Positions 18,924 through 26,246 of a stretch of 35,195 nt of DNA are shown here, one piece after another. This DNA comes from Methylococcaceae bacterium (GTDB taxonomy: Bacteria > Pseudomonadota > Gammaproteobacteria > Methylococcales > Methylomonadaceae): NCBI GenBank assembly GCA_030693065.1, contig JAUYBL010000012.1:1-35195 (forward strand), written 5' to 3'. The first letter of the stretch is position 1, and every line of letters begins with the position of its first letter. The position numbers and the translations under genes were made by a program. The notes below the pieces were generated by a model, which saw only the letters and a program-made list of their open reading frames with translations, made no database searches and was not told the origin of the DNA.

Positions 18924-19480
18924 AAGTGGTTTGCAATGGTTGCTTTTTTGGTGTCGTGACATTTGCCCTTGGTGTCCAGCCAAGTTAATTTAGTGTCCGT
19001 GTAATCTTCAATAAATCCGGTTGTATCTTTCTCATTTTGGAAGTATTGCCACAATTCATCAAAACTTGGTTTTTTAGGAAAAAATTTAACGGCGGCTTCA
19101 ATTGCGCGGATTAAATTAGTTTTTCGTGTGCGCTTTTTCTTTACTTCTTTATTAACGACTGCCTGCGGACTGGTTGTTTTATTGCCTGCGTCAACATTGA
19201 CTGTGTTAAGTAGCGGCTCGTCCAGGAATTCAAGAGGGGATTCAATAGCAATAAACCAATCATTAACCGCTTGTGCCGTTGTGAAAATAACGCGCTCATG
19301 TGCTTTGGGGCGGCGTCTGCCTTTGGTTGTGGTATCGAAACAAATAAGATCACCGCTCAACGCGGCTTCGTGTAACTGTTCATGTAGACGACTCTTAAAA
19401 CCGCCTTCCTCCAGATAGTCGCCAAAGGATTCATTTTGTGTGATCTCTTCGGCTACCCTCTCAAGATGCAAAAAATTCAT
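18905..19480 (-). CDS. Hypothetical protein downstream of the integrase
   Basis: A 191-residue protein starting at the ATG at 19480; a GTG one codon earlier (19483) would also work. Its start overlaps the integrase stop (GTGATG junction), so translation is coupled to integrase. The N-terminal part is acidic and helical; a Lys/Arg-rich stretch KKKRTRKTNLI near residue 110 may touch nucleic acid; the C-terminus (KATIANHLSRLSS) is typical of a helical DNA-binding end. I do not recognise the family, and a role in element control is only inferred from position. Confidence 0.7.
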   Translation of the reverse strand: MNFLHLERVAEEITQNESFGDYLEEGGFKSRLHEQLHEAALSGDLICFDTTTKGRRRPKAHERVIFTTAQAVNDWFIAIESPLEFLDEPLLNTVNVDAGNKTTSPQAVVNKEVKKKRTRKTNLIRAIEAAVKFFPKKPSFDELWQYFQNEKDTTGFIEDYTDTKLTWLDTKGKCHDTKKATIANHLSRLSS

Positions 19481-20545
19481 CACATGCCCCCGAATATCTT
19501 AGCGTTCATACTCTCAATCACGCTTGAAACGTGACCATCTGACAGGTGCGCGTAACGCTTAACCATTTGCAAGGTTTTATGACCGAGAATCTCGGCAATT
19601 TCAGCCAGTGAAGCGCCGTTCATGGCTAAATAAGACGCTGTACAGTGCCTTAAATCGTGCCAATGAAAATCAGTTATTTCAGCGGCTTTTAGTGCCGTTT
19701 CAAACGGCTTGCGTAAATCTATCGGCTTGTCTGTGTGAATAGTGCCGGGGAATAACAAGGTAGTATCAAGCCGCCTAACCTTGGCATGTTCGCGCAATAA
19801 TGCCAGACCATGCCCGGCCAATGGCACCCGCCGCCGGTCTCCGTTCTTGGTTTCATGTAGGATTAAAAAGCCGTCTTTAAGGCTTACATCCTGCCACTTG
19901 AGCCCCATTAATTCGCCTTGTCTCATGCCGGTTGATAAGGCCAGAATCACGCACATATAAAGCTGTTTATTGCTGGATTGTTGGCAGGCGGTTAATAGTT
20001 TATTGCGCTCGTCATCATCCAGGAATCGAACGCGGCCCCGCGATTCCTTGGGTTTCTTAACCTTGCGCATGGGCGAATCTTCCAGCCATTGCCAATCATT
20101 TATGGCGACACTGAAGGCATGGGATAAAGCCGCCATATATCGAACCACGGTGGCCGGACTCCGCTGCGTACCTCGGTAGGTTTCGCCGCTGGCTAATTCA
20201 TCCCGGTATTGCACAATCATAGCCGCCGTTATATCTGAAAGCAGATAAACACCTATTTTGTCACGCCACCATTCAAGTTGTTGTTTTTGCCTTACGGCTT
20301 GCTTTGGCTTTGTTGGCAATACATCCTTAATGTATCTATCCACCAAATCGGCTAAGGTGTGCTTTTTGGCTTCGGTAGTTTTGAAGTGTCGGCCTTCTAA
20401 TTGCCGACTCGGTAGCCGCCGCCCATTTTTTGGCATCGGTGAGCCGCTGAAAGGTGGCGCTTTCTATTGGATGGCCCTTTAGCCTAACTTTTACCCGGTA
20501 AGATGTTTCGCCAGTGTCAGCGGTGCGTTTTTCAATTGTTGCCAT
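19480..20545 (-). pseudogene. Tyrosine recombinase/integrase of the tRNA-Asn element, frameshifted
   Basis: The N-terminus starts at an ATG at 20545 (AAGGGG ribosome site) with MATIEKRTADTGETSYRVKV and runs to KKWAAATESAIR. There the frame breaks at about 20393-20399: the expected join AIR-EGRHFKTTEAKKHTLADL is only in the next frame. The 1066-bp span is one base over a multiple of three; two bases missing from an AGAGAAGG-type repeat would explain it. The catalytic part is intact: R in STGMRQGEL, HxxR in HWHDLRH, H in LGHKTLQMVKRY and the nucleophile Y in KRYAHL. The arm-binding domain is thus cut off, and an internal start at 20436 would give a 318-residue protein without it. Sequencing error is the alternative. 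Confidence 0.85.
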
Positions 20546-21002
20546 GTGAACCCCTTGGGACAATGGCGGTATAATTTGCGGTAGCCATTGCTTAACCCGT
20601 TCTGTTAAGTGAGTGGTTAGGGCTTGTTGGTGGTGGTACACCTTCAGGCCCGTTTTTTTTGTCTCAACAAATTATCACAACAAAGAGTAATAGTTCACAA
20701 TGAATAACTGGCTATTAACTGTTTTTGTTTGTGTAGGTCAATAAATACAGGGTGATTTATTGATTATTTACGGCTGTGGGACACTGCTGGGACAATTTTG
20801 GACAGTTGAAATAAACGCGGCTTAAGTTGGCAAGCGTAAGGATTTTAAATTGACTGGGCGGTTAGCTTGGTTTGTTGCGTTATTGGCCTGAAAGGGGCCT
20901 ATTGTGTTGCGGTTTATTGCGGTTTTTTATTTTGAAGTGTCCCGTCAGTGTCCCACGGGCAAAAAAAAAGCCCCACATCTACATGTAAGGCTTTGATTTA
21001 TA
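20546..21002. other. Non-coding right end of the element with arm-type repeats
   Basis: No gene seen. The integrase promoter must lie here. Two copies of the repeat that also occurs at 13225 are present: minus-strand type at 20775-20793 and GTGTCCCGTCAGTGTCCC at 20937-20954. These are candidate integrase arm sites flanking the att core. Confidence 0.6.
20961..20994 (-). terminator. Terminator downstream of tRNA-Asn, carried by the element
   Basis: On the minus strand, AAAGCCTTACAT (20994-20983) pairs with ATGTGGGGCTTT (20978-20967) around a GTAG loop, giving a 12-bp stem with two G-U pairs, followed by a U-run. It lies 9 bases past the CCA of tRNA-Asn. It replaces the original terminator, now 7.9 kb away. 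Confidence 0.8.
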
Positions 21003-21047
21003 TGGCTCCCCCGGACGGGCTCGAACCGCCGACCTAGTGATTAACAG
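21003..21047 (-). repeat. Element boundary att copy inside intact tRNA-Asn
   Basis: The 45-bp partner of 13063-13107. It runs from the anticodon loop to the CCA end, as expected for an integrase that uses a tRNA 3' half and restores the gene with element DNA. Confidence 0.93.
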
Positions 21048-21078
21048 TCACCCGCTCTACCGACTGAGCTACAGGGGA
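21003..21078 (-). tRNA. tRNA-Asn(GTT), the integration target
   Basis: Complete cloverleaf on the minus strand: acceptor TCCCCTG/CGGGGGA, D arm GCTC..GAGC, anticodon loop CTGTTAA (GTT), and T arm with GTTCGAGCC; CCA encoded at 21005-21003. Its 3' half (21003-21047) is duplicated at 13063-13107 by the integrated element. Confidence 0.96.
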
Positions 21079-21093
21079 TTAAACTTTTTTCAG

Positions 21094-21170
21094 TGGTGCG
21101 CCCGGAGAGATTTGAACTCCCGACCGATCGGTTCGTAGCCGATTACTCTATCCAGCTGAGCTACGGGCGC
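21094..21170 (-). tRNA. tRNA-Arg(ACG)
   Basis: Cloverleaf on the minus strand: acceptor GCGCCCG/CGGGCGC, anticodon loop CTACGAA (ACG, usually A34 edited to inosine), ATCGG/CCGAT stem, T arm with GTTCAAATC, CCA at 21096-21094. It is very similar to tRNA-Arg(TCG) at 12923-12999 and is the first gene of the tRNA operon. Confidence 0.96.
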
Positions 21171-21185
21171 CTTACTGAGACGCAC

Positions 21186-21214
21186 ATTATTATTTTTCTT
21201 GATTTTCTTGTCAA
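21186..21214 (-). promoter_or_regulatory. Promoter of the tRNA operon
   Basis: On the minus strand a perfect TTGACA (21214-21209) is separated by 17 bases from AATAAT (21191-21186), which is 16 bp upstream of the tRNA-Arg(ACG) 5' end. This is a clear sigma-70 promoter for Arg(ACG)-Asn and, before the insertion, perhaps Arg(TCG). Confidence 0.8.
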
Positions 21215-21390
21215 GAAAAAAATGCATTAGGTCATAACAAAAATAAAGAAATGGTTTAAGCAATTTATTTAAAATATTGATTTATATAGTAAATATATAT
21301 TTTCTTTTTTGCATTAATAAAAACGTGCCAATTAATAATTTAAGCCGATTAATACAGCATGAACAAGCCCACTGCACCACGATCCATTGC

Positions 21391-22482
21391 TTAATCTATT
21401 AAGCCAAAACGAACTATTTGGCCAAAATCAGTCGCTTTCAGGCTAGCTCCACCTACCAATGCACCATCTACACCTGCAATAGTCATAATGTCGGCAATGT
21501 TATCTGGCTTAACATTGCCACCGTAAAGTATTCTAATTGAGGCCGCGAATTGCTCACCATGCAAGTCCATGATCAAATTTCTAATAAAATCATGCACTTC
21601 ACTAATTTGCTCGTGAGTTGCCGGTTTTGCCCCAACCCCAATTGCCCATAGTGGCTCATAGGCAATAACCACGTCATGAATAAGTCGTTGTGGCACACCT
21701 TCAAGCCCCATACGGATTTGTCTTTCCAGCAATTTAAAGGTTTCATTATTTTCCCGAGCTTCACGATTTTCACCGCAACAAAATATAACTTGTAAGCCTT
21801 GCTCTAACGCGGCTAGCACTTTGCGATTGATGGCCTCGTCACTTTCGCCAGCACGATCACGAAGCTCACCGCCCAGAAAGCTAGCCAAGCCAGCCAAAAC
21901 ATCTTCATTTTCTTTGGCAAGTAAATGTTCAAGCGCCATGATTGCCTTGGAGTCAGCATCGTCTTTTTGTTTGAGTCGACTCAATGATTGAGTTAAAAAA
22001 TCATTCGACAACCGCCTAGCCACGCTAGAGCCAAAACCAAAATATTTACCCAAGTTAGCACGTCGATCTGAATGACCGATAATGACTCGGTCGACACCAA
22101 TTGCTGCAAGCATTTCTGCAGAAATTTCCCCAGTAAATGCGCCTTTGGACTCAAAAAACACATCCTGAGCCAGTAAAAAAACATTTCGGCCAATATCGTA
22201 TTCGGCTTTAAGAAAGTCCGGTTTAATGTATTCAGCCAGGGTCGAAAGGCCTGTAAATGGTGGACCCAGACCAATATCCACATCTTTAATACCCTTACAA
22301 ATATCAAAAAGCCTTGCCGCCAATGCCAGACCGGATCGCGGTGTCATATTCATTTTCCAATTACCGGCGAGATAAGGTCTAATTGCGCCAGGCTCCCCTG
22401 ATTCTGCCTGGACTTTGCGCCATTGATTAGCTGTTCTTAGACGGTAATAATTTCGATATACATTTGGGCTTGAGTTATTCAT
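21391..22482 (-). CDS. tpiA: Divergent triose-phosphate isomerase with internal insertion
   Basis: A 363-residue protein, against about 250 for usual TpiA. Catalytic residues are present: K43 (GNWKMN), H137 (IIGHSDRR, D replacing the usual E) and E276 (AYEPLWAIG); YGGNVKPDN near 315 fits the phosphate site, while the flexible loop reads GVGAKPATHEQ instead of the usual GTGKTAT. Two additions stand out: an N-terminal extension of about 35 residues and roughly 70 extra residues (about 143-212) between the HSDRR motif and the next helix (ESDEAINRKV). It would interconvert dihydroxyacetone phosphate and glyceraldehyde 3-phosphate if active. It lies alone between the tRNA cluster and a small coiled-coil gene, with a weak ribosome site. 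Confidence 0.85.
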   Translation of the reverse strand: MNNSSPNVYRNYYRLRTANQWRKVQAESGEPGAIRPYLAGNWKMNMTPRSGLALAARLFDICKGIKDVDIGLGPPFTGLSTLAEYIKPDFLKAEYDIGRNVFLLAQDVFFESKGAFTGEISAEMLAAIGVDRVIIGHSDRRANLGKYFGFGSSVARRLSNDFLTQSLSRLKQKDDADSKAIMALEHLLAKENEDVLAGLASFLGGELRDRAGESDEAINRKVLAALEQGLQVIFCCGENREARENNETFKLLERQIRMGLEGVPQRLIHDVVIAYEPLWAIGVGAKPATHEQISEVHDFIRNLIMDLHGEQFAASIRILYGGNVKPDNIADIMTIAGVDGALVGGASLKATDFGQIVRFGLID

Positions 22483-22762
22483 AACGATTCACTTTATCCT
22501 ACGATACAAGCAGAAAGACTTAAGAGATATTAGCGTAATCAATAAAGTCATGACAAAGAACATTTCCCTATCGTTCATTCGTAAAATTTCCAATTCATAT
22601 TTTTCAACCTGCATCAATAGTGGAAAATATTGGTATTTCTACTTAATGGCTTTGTTTGGCTTATCGCGTTACACTTCAAATAGATAGCTTCTACTATCTT
22701 CGCTGAAAAGACGGCGACTCTTCTCAGAATGAATCCTTATCATAAGCAAAACGAGGTGCATC

Positions 22763-23029
22763 ATGGCAATTAAAGAAGATTTTGAAAATTTATTAAATAA
22801 GCTGAACACGGAACGCGAAGAAATTAATTTGAAACTGCATCTTGCTTCGTTGGAAGCTCGCGATGAATTTGAGCAAGCCGAAAAGCAGTGGCAGCAAGTA
22901 AAAAACAAAGCTGCAGAAATCGCCGACGAATCAAAAGAAACATCTGAAGAATTTATCGCCAAAGCGAAAATTATCGGCGAAGAACTTAAAGAAACTTATC
23001 AACGTATTACCAAACGCCTTACAGAATAA
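22763..23029 (+). CDS. Small coiled-coil protein of unknown function
   Basis: An 88-residue highly charged protein, almost entirely helical with heptad-like spacing (FENLLNKLNTEREEINLKL). It has no membrane segment, cysteine or recognisable domain. ATG at 22763 with a GAGG site 7 bases upstream. A hairpin GAGGTGCTTCGCCTC and then a terminator follow, so it is a single-gene unit. Function unknown; a structural or stress role is only a guess. Confidence 0.7.
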   Translation: MAIKEDFENLLNKLNTEREEINLKLHLASLEARDEFEQAEKQWQQVKNKAAEIADESKETSEEFIAKAKIIGEELKETYQRITKRLTE

Positions 23030-23094
23030 ACCTATCACAATCTTTTTCACGAGGTGCTTCGCCTCGTTAAAGACAAGCCAAAATGCTAAACTGA

Positions 23095-23124
23095 CATGCC
23101 TGTTAACGCGGGCATGTTTTTTTT
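23095..23124 (+). terminator. Terminator downstream of the coiled-coil gene
   Basis: CATGCC (23095-23100) pairs with GGCATG (23111-23116) around a 10-base loop, followed by eight T. It lies 66 bp after the 88-residue gene and upstream of rep. Confidence 0.75.
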
Positions 23125-23194
23125 GCGGATAGCACGCTAAAAGCTAGTTATCCGTTGATATAGGCACTTCCTGCCACCCCAGATTTTGCTACTA

Positions 23195-25198
23195 ATGTCC
23201 AAGCTAAACCCCCAACAACAAGCCGCCGTAAAAATTATCGACCATCCGCTATTAGTTTTAGCCGGTGCGGGCAGCGGCAAAACGCGAGTAATTACTGAAA
23301 AAATCGCCTACTTGGTTAAACAAGGCATCCCTGCCCGGCATATCGCTGCGCTAACCTTTACCAACAAAGCCGCGAGGGAGATGAAATCACGAGTGTCAAA
23401 GCTATTGGACGACCAGCAAAGCCGAGGGTTACGGGTGTCTACCTTCCACTCGTTGGGGCTGGACATTCTGCGTGCCGAATATAAAACTTTGTCATACAAA
23501 GCCGGTATCACGCTCTTCGATGAGCAAGACAAACAAACCCTGTTGCGTAACCTGATCAGCCATAGCCCCAAAGAGTGCGACATAGACCAGCTTGATCGTT
23601 ATTCCTGGCAAATCGGCCAATGGAAAAACGCTTTTATTACCCCGGAACAATCCTTATTGATTGCCTCGCCTGAGGAATATCCTGCGGCTCATTTGTACGT
23701 TGACTATACCCGCAGCTTGAAAGCCTACAACGCCGTCGACTTTGATGATTTGATTTTGCTGCCGGTATTGCTATTGCAACAGCATGCAAAAATCCTGGAA
23801 AAATGGCAGAACAAAATCCGCTATTTGCTGGTCGATGAATACCAGGATACCAACGTCACCCAATATCAACTGGTAAAATTAATCGCGGGAAATTTGGGCC
23901 GCTTTACTGTGGTGGGCGATGACGACCAATCCATTTATGCTTGGCGCGGAGCGTCGCCTAAAAACCTGGAACAGCTGCAAAAGGATTACGCACGGCTGCA
24001 GGTCATCAAGCTCGAACAAAATTACCGCTCCACCGGTCGCATCCTGAAAGTCGCCAACCAGCTGATTGCCAACAACCCGCATGCTTTTGAAAAAAAACTC
24101 TGGAGCGAACTCGGCTACGGCGATGCGTTGCGGGTGTTAAGCCATAAAGATGAATTGATCGAAGCCCAGCAAATCGTGTCGGAACTGATTCATCACAAAT
24201 TCAAAACCGGCAATGCTTACCAGGACTATGCGATTTTGTATCGCGGCAATCACCAGTCCCGGCTGTTCGAGCGGGGCTTACGGGAAAATAACATTCCGTA
24301 CTTCATCAGCGGCAGCACCTCGTTTTTCGCTTACTCGGAAATCAAGGACATGCTCGCCTACCTGCGCCTGTTTGTTAACCAGGACGACGACGCCGCATTT
24401 TTGCGCATCATCAACACACCAAAACGCGAGATTGGCCCGACCACGCTGGAAAAACTCGGTGCTTACGCCAACGAACGGCATGTCAGCCTGTTTGCGGCCA
24501 GCACCGAATTGGGCCTGGCGCAAAAGCTGTCAGAAAAATCGGTGCAGCGCCTGCAAAAGTTTAGCGATTGGGTGCTTGATACCGCAGACCGCATCGATCG
24601 CGGTGACACCTTTGGCGTGATTGAACAATGCATCAGCCAAATCGGCTACGAGCAATGGTTGCGTGAAAATAGCAAAACCAAAGAATCCGCCGAACGTAAA
24701 ATGAAAAATGTTTTCGAGTTGATTGACTGGCTTAAACGCATTGCCGATAAGCAGGCCTCAGACACCAGCAGCTTGAGCGAAATCGTCGCTAAAATCATGT
24801 TGATGGATATCATGGAGCGCAATCAGGAACAGGAAGCCAGTGACCAGGTCAGTTTGATGACCTTGCACGCCGCTAAAGGCCTGGAGTTTCCGCATGTGTT
24901 TTTAATCGGCATGGAAGAAAACATACTTCCCCATCAAAACAGCATCGACACCGACAACATCGAAGAAGAACGCCGCCTTGCCTACGTCGGCATCACCCGC
25001 GCCCAGCAAACCTTAACTTTTAGCTACTGCACGCACCGCAAACGCTACGGCGAAGTCGTCGAATGCGAACCCAGCCGGTTTTTAAGCGAATTGCCCGAAG
25101 ACGATCTGGAATGGGTCAACAAAAAGCAACTGGCTCCGGAAGTTATCAAAGAACGCGGCAAAGCCAGCCTAGCCAACCTAAAATCAATGCTCTCGTAA
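23195..25198 (+). CDS. rep: ATP-dependent DNA helicase Rep
   Basis: A UvrD/Rep superfamily 1A helicase of 667 residues from the ATG at 23195 (a TTG at 23186 is also possible). Rep is a 3'-5' helicase that clears protein blocks ahead of the replication fork. Motifs in order: I AGAGSGKT, Ia TFTNKAA, II LLVDEYQDTN, III VVGDDDQSIYAWRGA, IV QNYRST, V LMTLHAAKGLEF and VI YVGITRAQ. The N-terminus (SKLNPQQQAAVKII) and the segment FTNKAAREMKSRVSKLL fit Rep better than UvrD, and there is no UvrD-type C-terminal Tudor domain. It is followed by the tRNA-Arg(CCG) region. Confidence 0.94.
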   Translation: MSKLNPQQQAAVKIIDHPLLVLAGAGSGKTRVITEKIAYLVKQGIPARHIAALTFTNKAAREMKSRVSKLLDDQQSRGLRVSTFHSLGLDILRAEYKTLSYKAGITLFDEQDKQTLLRNLISHSPKECDIDQLDRYSWQIGQWKNAFITPEQSLLIASPEEYPAAHLYVDYTRSLKAYNAVDFDDLILLPVLLLQQHAKILEKWQNKIRYLLVDEYQDTNVTQYQLVKLIAGNLGRFTVVGDDDQSIYAWRGASPKNLEQLQKDYARLQVIKLEQNYRSTGRILKVANQLIANNPHAFEKKLWSELGYGDALRVLSHKDELIEAQQIVSELIHHKFKTGNAYQDYAILYRGNHQSRLFERGLRENNIPYFISGSTSFFAYSEIKDMLAYLRLFVNQDDDAAFLRIINTPKREIGPTTLEKLGAYANERHVSLFAASTELGLAQKLSEKSVQRLQKFSDWVLDTADRIDRGDTFGVIEQCISQIGYEQWLRENSKTKESAERKMKNVFELIDWLKRIADKQASDTSSLSEIVAKIMLMDIMERNQEQEASDQVSLMTLHAAKGLEFPHVFLIGMEENILPHQNSIDTDNIEEERRLAYVGITRAQQTLTFSYCTHRKRYGEVVECEPSRFLSELPEDDLEWVNKKQLAPEVIKERGKASLANLKSMLS

Positions 25199-25232
25199 TT
25201 ACAGGCCCGGTAGGTTAGAATGCATGCCCCAC

Positions 25233-25283
25233 GCGCCCTTAGCTCAGCTGGATAGAGCGCAGCCCTTGGAGGCAACAGTCCTC
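25233..25283 (+). pseudogene. Truncated tRNA-Arg(CCG) copy (5' half)
   Basis: The first 28 bases (25233-25260) are identical to the 5' half of the intact tRNA-Arg(CCG) at 25359. After that only a short stretch around the anticodon arm is similar (AGCCCTTGGAGGC) and no T arm can be paired, so it is not a working tRNA. A possible -10 TAGAAT lies just upstream (25216-25221), so the tRNA promoter may sit in front of this copy. Confidence 0.7.
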
Positions 25284-25358
25284 TGATATTGAGGGTTCAG
25301 GGAAACGGTCAACATAGCTTGGCCGAAAAAGATGACAAATTTACTCGCAAATCACATT

Positions 25359-25435
25359 GCGCCCTTAGCTCAGCTGGATAGAGCGCGGCCCTCCGGAGGC
25401 CGAGGTCGGAGGTTCGAATCCTCTAGGGCGCGCCA
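25359..25435 (+). tRNA. tRNA-Arg(CCG)
   Basis: Complete cloverleaf: acceptor GCGCCCT/AGGGCGC, D arm GCTC..GAGC, anticodon stem CGGCC/GGCCG with loop CTCCGGA (CCG), T arm with GTTCGAATC, and encoded CCA at 25433-25435. The 126-bp offset copy of its 5' half lies upstream. Confidence 0.96.
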
Positions 25436-25760
25436 TTTTTGACAGCTACCCTCAAAGTGCATTTTTGGCTCTGTGCCCTGGATGTGCCCTAACCGTGCCA
25501 CGGACTTAAAATCACTTAGCGTCTAACAATGTAAACTGACATTGACCCTCATTTGATTTTTTAGGGAAAGATCGCATTTAATTTTGGTTGAATTTCGCAC
25601 CCAATAAAACCTTCCCGAAGCGATCAGTGCTTAAATTTAGATAATGATCTACTCTGATAGAACCGGTCAGCACACGCATATCGAACATACTGACGCTTGG
25701 AAAAAAAACACCTTCATTTCTTACGGAACTAGTTTTAAAGTTTAGGCAATGAGGATTGAT
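25436..25760. other. Non-coding region after tRNA-Arg(CCG)
   Basis: No gene seen. Right after the tRNA there are three closely spaced GTGCC motifs (within about 25478-25501, GTGCCCTGGATGTGCCC then CGTGCCACGG), similar in type to integrase arm sites. The rest is AT-rich with no clear structure. Confidence 0.4.
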
Positions 25761-25967
25761 ATGGCGAGTGAAGCGTTACTTCTATGGGGCGTGATCTTTA
25801 GTTCAATAGGCCTAGGCTTTTTTATCTATGGAAAAAAACAACACCGAACAATTTCGTTATTTTCAGGTCTGGCTTTAATGGTATTTCCTTACTTTGCTGA
25901 GTCTGTTCCGCTGCTAATTGGAGTGAGTATTGCACTAATGGTGCTACCTTACTTTCTCAGGTTGTAA
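25761..25967 (+). CDS. Small two-to-three-helix membrane protein
   Basis: A 68-residue protein from the ATG at 25761, chosen for its GAGGA site 5 bases upstream; an ATG at 25749 would add four residues. Hydrophobic segments cover residues of about 4-22 (LLLWGVIFSSIGLGFFIY), 33-48 and 50-66, split by the basic loop GKKQHR. Small proteins of this form are widespread in proteobacteria, sometimes labelled as amino-acid transport protein without proof. Function unknown. Confidence 0.65.
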   Translation: MASEALLLWGVIFSSIGLGFFIYGKKQHRTISLFSGLALMVFPYFAESVPLLIGVSIALMVLPYFLRL

Positions 25968-26240
25968 GGTTCTGCCGTTATTCAACATTCGAAAATTCTT
26001 ACCAAACTATTTTTTCTAATTCTGTGAAAGTTATTAAACAAGATATAACGCCCGGAATACTGCGCTTCATCTATACTAAAAAGGGGATTGCTACACCTTG
26101 TATAATTTCGGAGTAGTAGTATTCGCATTAACATCTTCAAATGGAATTTCTATGCCGTTATCTAAAACCTTATCCATTTTTTGTACAGCCTTATTTTTGA
26201 CAGGTTGTTCGCAACGAATAGTGGACTTTACCGTTATATC

Positions 26241-26246
26241 TTCAAA
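26241..26246. repeat. Left target-site duplication of the IS
   Basis: TTCAAA directly before the left end of the IS; the same six bases follow the right end at 27897-27902. Confidence 0.8.

Larger units (their letters stand above)
13063..21047. mobile_element. Integrative element in tRNA-Asn (about 7.9 kb), satellite or plasmid-like
   Basis: The element lies between two identical 45-bp sequences (13063-13107 and 21003-21047) that are the 3' half of tRNA-Asn, so excision would remove about 7,940 bp and restore one tRNA. It contains a tyrosine integrase (frameshifted), an excisionase-like HTH protein, a Toprim primase, a DUF927 ATPase, a serine resolvase, two unknown proteins, a repeat cluster that looks like an origin and a res-like site. 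There are no structural, lysis or conjugation genes, so it would need helper functions to transfer. The layout resembles P4-like satellites or plasmid-like integrative elements rather than a complete prophage. Confidence 0.88.

Noticed and set aside
18712-18936. 74-codon open frame upstream of the HTH gene
   Set aside because: It covers the hairpin region and the start of the HTH gene in another frame, and its sequence is not protein-like.
20393-20399. Programmed frameshift in the integrase
   Set aside because: No slippery heptamer or stimulatory structure at the break; a small deletion explains it better.
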